This document shows positions 1 to 7,328 of a DNA stretch of 34,295 nucleotides, piece after piece (position 1 is the first letter of the stretch; every line of letters begins with the position of its first letter). Below the pieces are notes generated by a model. The model worked only from the letters and a program-made list of their open reading frames with translations, was not told where the DNA came from and did not search any database. The DNA is taken from the NCBI GenBank assembly GCA_021800255.1, contig JAJYZC010000042.1, positions 1 through 34,295 on the forward strand, written 5' to 3'. Position numbers and translations under genes: made by a program. The DNA comes from Acidobacteriota bacterium (lineage in GTDB: Bacteria > Acidobacteriota > Terriglobia > Terriglobales > Acidobacteriaceae).

Positions 1-729
1 CTGGACCGGGCCGAGCAGGACAGGGTTGGTCAGGTCCACCATTTTGGGCACGCGGCGGCGCGTGGGGCCGAAGAGCGCGCGCTGGGCCTCGGTGGGGCAC
101 TCGATGATGTCGTCGGGCGCGCCCAGAAACTCGCGGATCAGCCCGGACTCGTGTTTGTAGAAGGTGCGCTCCAGATGCGAAGTCAGAAAACCGTCCATGA
201 TGTTCATGCCCGGCGTGAGCGCGAGCTCCGTGACGTGGCGGAGAATGAGGGCCTGGTCGGCTGCCTGCTGCGCGTCCTTGCCGAAGAGCATGATCCAGCC
301 TGTGTCCAGCGCGCCATAGATGTCGTCGTGGCCGCAGTGGACGTTGAGCGCGTGCTTGGTGAGGGCGCGGGCGCCGACTTCGAGAACCATGGTCGAGCCT
401 TTGCCGGGCGCGTGATAGTACTGCTCCACGCCGTAGACCACGCCTTGGCCGGAGGTGAAGTTGACCACCCGCTTGCCGCACACCGAGTGCGCGATGGCCC
501 CGCCCTGGGCCGCGTGCTCGCCTTCCGCCTCGATGGCTAAGGTGTTGTGCCCAAAGACGTTCAAGTGGCCCTCAGCATAGGCCTGCTGGAACAGCTCGCC
601 GCCCTCCGTGGAGGGCGTAATGGGATAAAAGACGCCGGCGTCGGCAATGCGCGTCTCCGTATGGTAGGAGACAAGCTGGTTGCCGTTGGCGGTAACGCGA
701 ATGCCTGGATAACGAGCAGTAGTTTTCAT
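1..729 (-). CDS. Pyruvate:ferredoxin oxidoreductase-like protein, N-terminal part (cut by window edge)
   Basis: The first 243 residues of a longer protein are present; the frame is open to base 1. The start is ATG at 729, preceded by GGAG eight bases upstream. Residues 33-38 read YPITPS, followed by EAEGEHAAQGGA, FTSGQGVV and a helix-rich segment ending in MDGFLTSHLE. This order matches the pyrimidine-binding domain I of pyruvate:ferredoxin (flavodoxin) oxidoreductases of the NifJ type and related 2-oxoacid:acceptor oxidoreductases. These enzymes use thiamine diphosphate and Fe-S clusters to oxidise 2-oxoacids with CoA in the cytoplasm. Substrate cannot be decided from this fragment, and the gamma, Fe-S and TPP-pyrophosphate domains lie outside the window. 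The gene is divergent from the pseudokinase gene, with a 371-bp spacer that carries symmetric elements. Confidence 0.8.
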   Translation of the reverse strand, partial: MKTTARYPGIRVTANGNQLVSYHTETRIADAGVFYPITPSTEGGELFQQAYAEGHLNVFGHNTLAIEAEGEHAAQGGAIAHSVCGKRVVNFTSGQGVVYGVEQYYHAPGKGSTMVLEVGARALTKHALNVHCGHDDIYGALDTGWIMLFGKDAQQAADQALILRHVTELALTPGMNIMDGFLTSHLERTFYKHESGLIREFLGAPDDIIECPTEAQRALFGPTRRRVPKMVDLTNPVLLGPVQ

Positions 730-1100
730 ATGTTTTTCTCCGCGAGCCGGATATCTGTCCCTTTCGATCTTTTTTTCGATGATGTTCTTTCGATCATCGC
801 TCAGCGCGCCGAGGCCGTGAGAAACCACCGGCCGGCGGCGGCCAAGTTGATGGGACGCTTTTTTTTCAAACCGCGGATGATGCGGCTGCCCGCGTGCCGA
901 AACATATGGCTTTAGCCGCGGCCAACGAGCGGTGAAACCGGGGGGAAGATCACCCCGAATAGAGCCGTCCCTTCCTAAGTATGCCCCCGTATGCGAAGAC
1001 GGAATCTCAGTAAATGAGATGGGCTGGATGCGCTTACGGCGGCCATGCCGGCAGGTTGCGGGTCTTGCGCCTAACCCGCTCTCGATAAAATGGTTTTGCC
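730..1100. other. Divergent intergenic region with repeats
   Basis: This 371-bp spacer lies between two divergent genes and is richer in T/A runs than its surroundings, with poly-T tracts near 769-776 and 860-868. It holds three copies of TTTCGAT (starting at 762, 774 and 788) and a 7-bp inverted repeat at 777-799. The side facing the kinase-like gene has a possible -10 box TAAAAT at 1086-1091, ten bases before the ATG, which would give a nearly leaderless transcript. The short open frames here have no family features and I do not call them genes. Confidence 0.6.
777..799. repeat. 7-bp inverted repeat (possible operator) upstream of the PFOR-like gene
   Basis: CGATGAT at 777-783 is mirrored by ATCATCG at 793-799 with a 9-base centre. 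It overlaps the second and third of three TTTCGAT copies. The position, 48-70 bp upstream of the PFOR-like start codon, would suit a repressor or activator site, or a 5'-UTR hairpin. Function is inference. Confidence 0.4.
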
Positions 1101-2456
1101 ATGAACAGAACGGAACTCGGCGGTTGGGTTGGCCGGAGGGTAGATGAACGGTATCCTTTGCTCCAATGGTTGGGAGGTTCCGGGAACGGCGGAGTGTTCC
1201 TGACCGAGGCGCCGGGCGAGGGACCCCGGCAGGCGGCGATCCGGCTGGTTTTGGCCGAAGGCGAGGATGCGCGCGAGCGAACCGCAGGCTGGCGGGCAGC
1301 CGCGGGGTTCGATCACCCCCACCTGGTGCGCGTGCTGGGAACGGGCGAGTGCCGGATGGACGATGCCGCTGTCGGTTATTGCGTGACCGAATTCGCCGAT
1401 GAGGTCCTTGCCAACGTAATCCAGGAGCGGCCGCTGACGCCAGGCGAAACCCGGCAGTTGCTGCCGCCGCTGATAGAGGCGCTCGAATACCTCCACGGAC
1501 GGGGATTTGTCCACGCACGTCTGAGGCCGGTGAAGATTATGGCGGTGAACGACTGCCTGAAGCTTTCGCCGGACGGCGTTGAGCGGGCGGAGACGGCGTA
1601 CCACGGCGGCGGGGCCGATGCGTATGATACGCCGGAGGCGGCGGAAAACACTCCGGCCGGTGACGTGTGGCGGCTGGGCGTGACGCTGGTGGAGGCGTTG
1701 ACCCAGCGGACGCCGGATTGGGAGGCGGCAGGCGGGAGCGTTCCCGCGTTGCTGGAGGGTCTGCCGGAGCCGTTTGCGAGGATTGCGCAGGAATGCCTGC
1801 GGGGGAATCCGGCGAAACGGTGCACGCTGGCGCGGGTAAGGGATCTGCTGGCCGGCGGCACCGGGGCAAGCCTGGGGCCGGCGCGCGGGTCAGAGCGCGG
1901 GCTCAAGCGCGAGCTGGAAGGCGGGCCATCTGCGCCTGCGCGGAAGGGCTCTGCCGCAAGACGGAGAGCGCGGATTATAGGGCTGGTTCTGCTGGGGATG
2001 GGCGCAGCGGTGGGAGTTTGGCTGCACAGCAGGCATGAGGCGCCGAAACCGGAGCAGGTCCCAACCAGTTTGCCGTCAGCGCGAACCGCGGGGCAGGGCG
2101 AGACTCCGGCGCGTCAGCAGGGTTATGGTGCGCGGTCTTCGGCGGCTCCGGTGCAGCATGGAGCCGTGCTGGAGCGGGTGATGCCCAGCGTACCGGAACC
2201 GGCGATGCAGACCATCCACGGGGCGGTGCGGTTCAGCGTTCGCGTGGCGGTGAACGCGGAGGGCGTGGTGAGCAGCGCCGCAATCGGCCAGGCTGGAACG
2301 AGTCCCTACTTCCTTCCCTTTGCGCTCAAGGCGGCGCGTCAATGGCGGTTTGTGCCGGCTTTCACGGGTGGGCGCGCTGTGCCCAGTACATGGGTGCTGA
2401 ACTTTGAGCTGCGCAGGAGCGGGATAGCGGTGCATCCAGAGGAAGTGGCGCCCTGA
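1101..2456 (+). CDS. Pseudokinase - membrane segment - TonB C-terminal domain fusion protein
   Basis: 451 residues. Residues 18-250 follow the Ser/Thr kinase (PknB-like) fold: a Gly-rich GGSGNGGV loop at 25-32, a HAR motif at 138-140 where active kinases have HRD, TPEA near 177-180 in place of APE, and D188 with VWRLG in the helix-F position. The catalytic Asp is lost, the metal-binding Asn after it is lost (RPVKI instead of KPxN), DFG is replaced by SPDG, and the beta-3 strand reads AAIRL with no obvious Lys. It is therefore most likely catalytically dead. A basic stretch and one membrane helix follow at 291-309. Residues 365-440 match the TonB C-terminal domain (GAVRFSV, then a WRFVPA motif). 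The linker from the membrane to the TonB domain is only about 55 residues, shorter than in classical TonB. A TonB-dependent receptor lies about 850 bp downstream on the same strand. Partner and signal are unknown. Confidence 0.82.
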   Translation: MNRTELGGWVGRRVDERYPLLQWLGGSGNGGVFLTEAPGEGPRQAAIRLVLAEGEDARERTAGWRAAAGFDHPHLVRVLGTGECRMDDAAVGYCVTEFADEVLANVIQERPLTPGETRQLLPPLIEALEYLHGRGFVHARLRPVKIMAVNDCLKLSPDGVERAETAYHGGGADAYDTPEAAENTPAGDVWRLGVTLVEALTQRTPDWEAAGGSVPALLEGLPEPFARIAQECLRGNPAKRCTLARVRDLLAGGTGASLGPARGSERGLKRELEGGPSAPARKGSAARRRARIIGLVLLGMGAAVGVWLHSRHEAPKPEQVPTSLPSARTAGQGETPARQQGYGARSSAAPVQHGAVLERVMPSVPEPAMQTIHGAVRFSVRVAVNAEGVVSSAAIGQAGTSPYFLPFALKAARQWRFVPAFTGGRAVPSTWVLNFELRRSGIAVHPEEVAP

Positions 2457-2577
2457 GCGTTGCTCCTCGATCCGGCCGGAGCCGGAAGAGGGCCCGCGCG
2501 GCAAACCCCGTGGACGAATGTGCGGGCGCGCCCTTTGGCCTGCGCTAACATGAATGAATACAAGGTCAGGACAGCGC

Positions 2578-2874
2578 ATGTTTGTCGTGGTTTGGCGGTT
2601 CGAGATTGCCGAGGAGAAGAGGGCCGCTTTTGAAGCGGCCTATGGGCCGGACGGAGCGTGGGCGCAACTGTTTCGCTCCTCGCCCCGCTACCTGGGCACC
2701 GAGCTGCTGCGCGACGCCTACGTGCCGGGCGCATACTTGACCATCGACCGCTGGGCCAGCGAGGACGACTTCCGGGCCTTCCGCAAAGAACACGACCGTC
2801 AGTACGAGAAGCTGGACCGGGAGTGCGATGCGCTCACCATGCGGGAGACGCGGATCGGAGCGTATACCGCGTGA
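2578..2874 (+). CDS. Antibiotic biosynthesis monooxygenase (ABM) fold protein
   Basis: 98 residues, cytoplasmic, with no signal peptide. The opening strand MFVVVWRFEI, the helix with FEAAYGPDGAWAQLF, and the later LGTELLRD and YLTIDRWASEDDFRAF segments fit the ABM dimeric alpha+beta barrel, including the typical 'W.s.e.f.af...h' ending. Members of this superfamily act as quinol or haem monooxygenases, or are of unknown function; the substrate here cannot be told. I chose ATG at 2578 because the family starts directly with the first beta strand and an AGG-containing purine stretch lies upstream. An upstream in-frame ATG at 2554 would add eight residues. No clear operon partner: the preceding gene ends 121 bp before. 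Confidence 0.75.
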   Translation: MFVVVWRFEIAEEKRAAFEAAYGPDGAWAQLFRSSPRYLGTELLRDAYVPGAYLTIDRWASEDDFRAFRKEHDRQYEKLDRECDALTMRETRIGAYTA

Positions 2875-3308
2875 AGGCGCTGGCCTGCAACCGTCTGCCG
2901 CTTCACAGATGAGCAGAATGCAGCCACGGCTCAAAAGCGCCGGGGGTTTGAAGAGTGCAAGCGAAGGCTGGGCGTCAGAGCGCCTCGAACCTGACGGCGG
3001 CAACCCCTATCGCATTTTCGGAACAGGTGTAGACCGGAACCGCTCCTGCTGAGTGCATTTTCCCTCAACAAAAATCCGCTTTCACAGTTCTCGATAGCTC
3101 CCAGTATCTCCGAAAAATGCCGTAAGACTGTGGAAAAAATCAAATTCATTCCCAATATTTCCACAGCAATTGCTATTGCAAATACTGGCCGGCGAAGCAT
3201 ATATTGCGGTTCTCCGTAACAGAAGGTCACTGACTAGAACGGAATAACCCGCTTTAACCTCAATTTAATTATTGACGGTTAACCTCTTGGGAAAAGGAGA
3301 TTCGCGCC
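2875..3308. other. Intergenic region upstream of the TonB-dependent receptor
   Basis: 434 bp without a gene. The first half has ordinary base composition and nothing recognisable. The second half, about 3050-3290, is clearly A/T-rich. It contains the 9-bp inverted repeat at 3128-3166, an adjacent palindrome GCAATTGC at 3166-3173, and a strong ribosome binding site AAGGAGA ending at 3300. I do not see a convincing -35/-10 pair. The region is probably the regulated promoter and long leader of the receptor gene. Confidence 0.6.
3128..3166. repeat. 9-bp perfect inverted repeat in receptor promoter region
   Basis: CTGTGGAAA (3128-3136) and TTTCCACAG (3158-3166) are perfect inverted copies with 21 bases between them. 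The half-site centres are 30 bp apart, close to three helical turns. The element lies about 145-180 bp upstream of the receptor ATG and abuts the palindrome GCAATTGC. It could be a dimeric regulator site; no regulator family can be named from the sequence. Confidence 0.45.
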
Positions 3309-6300
3309 ATGCAACACCGCCGTAGAATGTTCTCCCCTTATCTCATCGTCTTCGCCGTGCTGTTTTGCATTCCTTGCCCTGGCCAGCAGACACTCGGCGT
3401 AATTGCCGGAAACATCACCGACACCTCCGGCGCACTGATTACCGGCGCCACCGTGCAGATCGTGAACAACGCAACCGCGTTCAGCCGGACTATGCAGTCC
3501 GGCAAGGACGGCTCCTTCGCTTTTCAGAACCTCCCTATCGGCACCTATCTGGTGACTGTAACCAAAAATGGTTTTCAAACTGCCAACTACCCCACCATTC
3601 GTGTGCAAGCCGGCCAGACCACTACGTTGCGGGTGCAACTGAAGGTGGGCAACGCCAGCCAGTCGATTGTCGTCAGCGGCTCTCCCATGCTCAATACCGT
3701 TGACACCACCAACGGATACACCATGGACAACGCGCAAGTGCAGCAGGTCCCGCTGGCTACCGGCAGCTTTACGCAGCTTGCCATCCTGGCGCCGGGCGCC
3801 AACGCGCAGTTCATCAACGGCACGGGTACGAATGAAGGTTTGGGAAACCAGGCGCTGTGGGTCAACGGCCAGCGCGCCACCGACAACACCTTCACCGTGA
3901 ACGGAATCGACGTCAGCAATCTCTTCAACGGCAACAGCACCAGTCAGGAGCCATCGGGGCGCGTGGTGCCCAACACCGGTGAGACCTTCGTCAGCGGCGG
4001 AATGATCCAGACCAACACTTCGGTCTACGATGCCATCGGCAACTCGTTGCCGACGCCCACTCCGGAGATGATCCAGGAGATGAACGTCAACACCTCCATG
4101 TACGACGCCATGCAGGGCGAAACCAGCGGCGCGCAGGTTACTCTGGCCACCATGACCGGCTCCAACGTCTACCATGGCGAGGCCTTCGCCAGCCATCAAA
4201 CCAATTGGCTCAACGCCGCGCCTTTCTTCTATAAGCAGCAGAGCGTGCAGTACGGAGGCTCGATTCCGGAAAACCAGGTCAACCCGGAGATGCACCGCTG
4301 GACCGCAGGCGGAACCCTGGGCGGACCCATCATCCGCAACAAGCTGTTCGGGTTCATCGCCTACAACGGGGTGCGCGTGACCGATCTGTTCAATGGGGAG
4401 TCGGCTCTCTATCTGCCCTCGGGCCTCACGAACGACCGCAGCGCCGCGGGACTGACCGCGGCCGTGACTTCAAGCCAGTCCGCCGGTGCGCCGGCCTTCA
4501 CCGGCTTCGATCCGGCCGCGCTCAAGCTGCTCCAGGCCAAGCTGCCCAACGGGCAATACCTGATTCCCTCGGTGGGCGCGAATGCTGCGCAGAATCTTCT
4601 GAAAAACGAACCCGATGCCACGCTCTTTGCGACGCCCAGCTTCATCGCCGACCAAGCGGTGGCCAACCTGGACTACAACGCCACCAAGAACGACCTCGTC
4701 GCTTTGAAGTACTACTACCAGCACGACCCGGCCGAAAACCCGTTTACCCAGAGCCAGGTGGAGGGCTTCGACCAATACCTCGACGCCGGCAGCCAGGTGG
4801 CCTCGATCAGCAACAGCTATACCCCCTCCGCCCGCTTCAGTTGGCAGCAGGTCTTCGGCTTTTCCCGCGAGAAGGCTTACAGCACCAACGCCCAGCCCTT
4901 CGGACCTGCGGCTATGGGCATCAATATGTTCGGATACCCCTTCTTCCCAGGAATCACCATCAGCCAGCTCACTCCCTACACTTCCAACGGTCTGAACATC
5001 GGCCCCACGGGCGACTTTGTGCGCGACGGCAGCTTCCAGAACCTGTGGGAAGGCTCAACCACCGCCATCTCCACCTTGGGCAAACACACCCTGAGTTACG
5101 GCGTCACCTACTCCTACACGCAGCTCAACATCGTCAACCGCCGCCAGAACAGCGGCATCATCGACTTTAGAACCTTCCAGGACTTTGCCGAAGGCAACGT
5201 CTATCGCAACAACTCCAGCTTCCTGCAGGGTGCCTCCAGCCGCTATTACAGGGCAACCTACGTCGGCGCTTATGTGCAGGATAAGTATCAGATGACGCCG
5301 CGCCTGAGCATAACCGCCGGCTTGCGCTACGACTACGACGGACCGCTGTGGGAGAAATACGGCAACCTGTTCAACTTCGACCCCTCTCTCTACGACTACA
5401 ACCAGACCAGCGACACCATTGTCAACGATGGCTTCGTTGTGGCCGGCAATAACAAGCTCTATCACACGCCGGGAGTGAGCAACTCGACCCTCGATGCGCG
5501 TCAATGGGGCATCTCGCCGCGCCTCGGCGTAGCCTGGATGCCGCCAGGGATGAACGGCAAAATCGTCTTTCGGACCGGCTTTGGCATGTACTACAACCGC
5601 GGCGAATACTTTACCTACCTTTCGCCGGGCGCCGGCAGCGGCATCAGCGGCCCCTTCGGCGTAACCCAGGAACCGCCCTTCGTCGTGCCCTTCTCACCGC
5701 CCAGCGGCGCTACCCTCTCCAATCCTTTCGGCACCAGTCCGCCGCCGCCGCCCACCGGCAATCCCCAGACCTTTTACCAGTACCTGCCCAACATGGCGGG
5801 CCTGGAAAACGGCGACCAAACCTATCCCTTCGGCTCCTACGACATGCACAATAAGCTCCCCTACACCATGAACTTCATGCTCGACATGCAATGGCAGCCC
5901 GTCAACAATACGGTGGTCGATATTGGCTACGTGGGCAATCTTGGCCGTCATGGCGTGGTCCCGGTCCCCTTCAACCAGCCGCAGATCGCTACTCCCGCCC
6001 ATCCCGTCCACGGCCAGATCTACTCCTACGGCGAGCAAACCACCGACACCAGTGGCAATCCTCTGACCACCGAACCGTATTACACCTACGATGGCGGCAA
6101 CACCGACCTGCGCGTGCCCTATATCGGTTACAGCATCAACTCGGTGGAGTACGAGGCCGCGGGCGTCTCCAGCTACAACGCCCTCCAAGTGCAACTGCAA
6201 CGGCGTATGCAGCACGGCTTGCAGTTTAGCCTCTCTTACACCTGGTCGCACTCCCTCGACGAACAGAGCGGTTTGGGCCTCTTCTACAACGGCAGCAATC

Positions 6301-7097
6301 CCCTCGACCTGCGCAGCGGCTACGGCAACTCGGACTTCGACCTGACCAACGACACCACCTTCAACTTCATCTACCAGGAGCCGGACGTGGTCCACACCGG
6401 AGACGTGCTTTCGAGGATCGTAAACGGCTGGGGCCTGGAGGGCATCGCCGTCTTCCAGAGCGGTCAGCCCTACAGCGTCGAAGACTACACGGGAACCGTC
6501 GCCAGCCAGTACTACAGCACCAACGACGGCATCACCAATCCCATTGTTCCCTTGAAGCCGGGCTTCGAGCCGCGTCAGGCTGAAACCGGCAAAAGCGGCG
6601 CCTTCAAGTCGGGACCCAACGCCGGGCCGGCGCTCAATTCCTCGGCTTTTGCGGTGCCGTTCGTCAATCCCGGCGTCAACGGCGTGCCGCCCTGCGGCCT
6701 CTCCACGGCCGGCAATATGGTCTGCGACGTCTTTGAAACCGGCTGGGGGCCGGGCGGCCAGCGCAACATCTTCCGCGAAGCCTTCCAACCGCGTGCGGAT
6801 GTGTCCTTCGTCAAGACCATGCCGGTTGCCGAAAAGGTCTCGCTCAGGTACAGCTTCGACATCTTCAACGTCACCAACACATCGAGCTTCGACATTCCGT
6901 ATAACTCCGTCTCCGGCAACCCGAATTTCAATAATGCGCCGGCCTACAATCCGGCGCTGAGCACGTATCAGAACCGGGCCACGGTATATTCCATCAACCC
7001 CGACGGCACGCTGCAGAACAATCTGGGGCTGGGCGTCGTTGAGGACACCATCGGCAGCCCGCGCCTGATCTCTATGTCGTTGCACGTGCTGTTCTGA
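3309..7097 (+). CDS. Oar-like TonB-dependent outer-membrane receptor with carboxypeptidase-regulatory-like domain
   Basis: 1262 residues. Residues 1-26 form a signal peptide. Residues 28-112 form a CarboxypepD_reg/CnaB-like beta-sandwich (GVIAGNITDTSGALITGA, GSFAFQNLPIGTYLVTV). A plug-like region follows at about 128-290, with VWVNGQR-type and TGSNVYHGEAF motifs, then a long beta barrel with many aromatic alternating strands and a terminal Phe (SMSLHVLF). This architecture is typical of the greatly expanded acidobacterial receptor family that takes up oligosaccharides or other large substrates using TonB/ExbBD energy. No classical TonB box is evident. The start is fixed by AAGGAGA eight bases before the ATG. 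Downstream is a GH35-type beta-galactosidase, and upstream is a TonB-domain pseudokinase, so a carbohydrate substrate is plausible but unproven. A hairpin follows the stop codon. Confidence 0.93.
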   Translation: MQHRRRMFSPYLIVFAVLFCIPCPGQQTLGVIAGNITDTSGALITGATVQIVNNATAFSRTMQSGKDGSFAFQNLPIGTYLVTVTKNGFQTANYPTIRVQAGQTTTLRVQLKVGNASQSIVVSGSPMLNTVDTTNGYTMDNAQVQQVPLATGSFTQLAILAPGANAQFINGTGTNEGLGNQALWVNGQRATDNTFTVNGIDVSNLFNGNSTSQEPSGRVVPNTGETFVSGGMIQTNTSVYDAIGNSLPTPTPEMIQEMNVNTSMYDAMQGETSGAQVTLATMTGSNVYHGEAFASHQTNWLNAAPFFYKQQSVQYGGSIPENQVNPEMHRWTAGGTLGGPIIRNKLFGFIAYNGVRVTDLFNGESALYLPSGLTNDRSAAGLTAAVTSSQSAGAPAFTGFDPAALKLLQAKLPNGQYLIPSVGANAAQNLLKNEPDATLFATPSFIADQAVANLDYNATKNDLVALKYYYQHDPAENPFTQSQVEGFDQYLDAGSQVASISNSYTPSARFSWQQVFGFSREKAYSTNAQPFGPAAMGINMFGYPFFPGITISQLTPYTSNGLNIGPTGDFVRDGSFQNLWEGSTTAISTLGKHTLSYGVTYSYTQLNIVNRRQNSGIIDFRTFQDFAEGNVYRNNSSFLQGASSRYYRATYVGAYVQDKYQMTPRLSITAGLRYDYDGPLWEKYGNLFNFDPSLYDYNQTSDTIVNDGFVVAGNNKLYHTPGVSNSTLDARQWGISPRLGVAWMPPGMNGKIVFRTGFGMYYNRGEYFTYLSPGAGSGISGPFGVTQEPPFVVPFSPPSGATLSNPFGTSPPPPPTGNPQTFYQYLPNMAGLENGDQTYPFGSYDMHNKLPYTMNFMLDMQWQPVNNTVVDIGYVGNLGRHGVVPVPFNQPQIATPAHPVHGQIYSYGEQTTDTSGNPLTTEPYYTYDGGNTDLRVPYIGYSINSVEYEAAGVSSYNALQVQLQRRMQHGLQFSLSYTWSHSLDEQSGLGLFYNGSNPLDLRSGYGNSDFDLTNDTTFNFIYQEPDVVHTGDVLSRIVNGWGLEGIAVFQSGQPYSVEDYTGTVASQYYSTNDGITNPIVPLKPGFEPRQAETGKSGAFKSGPNAGPALNSSAFAVPFVNPGVNGVPPCGLSTAGNMVCDVFETGWGPGGQRNIFREAFQPRADVSFVKTMPVAEKVSLRYSFDIFNVTNTSSFDIPYNSVSGNPNFNNAPAYNPALSTYQNRATVYSINPDGTLQNNLGLGVVEDTIGSPRLISMSLHVLF

Positions 7098-7123
7098 TCG
7101 GACGCCTCTTTCGGAAGCATCCC

Positions 7124-7167
7124 CGCGGCCCCGTCATCGCTCTATCAACCCCTGGCGGGGCCGCGGC
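7124..7167 (+). terminator. Hairpin after the receptor gene
   Basis: An 11-bp perfect stem, CCGCGGCCCCG (7124-7134) with CGGGGCCGCGG (7157-7167), encloses 22 bases and starts 27 bp after the receptor stop codon. No run of T follows, so it is a weak factor-independent terminator at best. It could instead protect the mRNA 3' end. Confidence 0.4.
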
Positions 7168-7244
7168 GCGTGAGCAGGTTCTATTTGCCTCAAACTATTT
7201 GCAGACGCCCTGACCGGCGCTGCGCACAAGCGCCCGGCGAATCG

Positions 7245-7250
7245 TATAAT
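7245..7250 (+). promoter_or_regulatory. Possible -10 box for the GH35 gene
   Basis: A perfect TATAAT lies 79 bp before the beta-galactosidase ATG. The best upstream hexamer at 18-bp spacing (TGCGCA, 7221-7226) matches TTGACA poorly. The call rests on the -10 alone. Confidence 0.4.
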
Positions 7251-7286
7251 TGCCTGTTCTTGAAAGAGAATCAGCAGACCATCCTT

Positions 7287-7312
7287 GGCTCGTCTCAGGG
7301 GCTCGTCTCAGG
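7287..7312 (+). repeat. Perfect 13-bp tandem duplication in the leader of the GH35 gene
   Basis: GGCTCGTCTCAGG occurs twice, head to tail without a spacer (7287-7299 and 7300-7312). The second copy runs into GGTGAGGTG, the likely ribosome binding region for the ATG at 7329. It lies between the putative -10 box and the start codon, so it would be transcribed. Confidence 0.7.
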
Positions 7313-7328
7313 GTGAGGTGAATCTGGA

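Noticed and set aside
547..1147. Two short plus-strand open frames in and near the first divergent region.
   Set aside because: One overlaps the PFOR-like gene in antisense, neither has a ribosome binding site or family pattern, and the second runs into the pseudokinase start.
3272..3277. TTGACG just before the receptor gene, considered as a -35 box.
   Set aside because: The place where a -10 would fall is occupied by the ribosome binding site AAGGAGA, so no promoter can be built from it.
5694..7085. Long minus-strand open frame (463 codons) within the receptor gene.
   Set aside because: It is antisense to a clear beta-barrel coding sequence; its composition (Val/Gly/Asp/Arg-rich, no motifs) is what G+C-rich antisense frames give.
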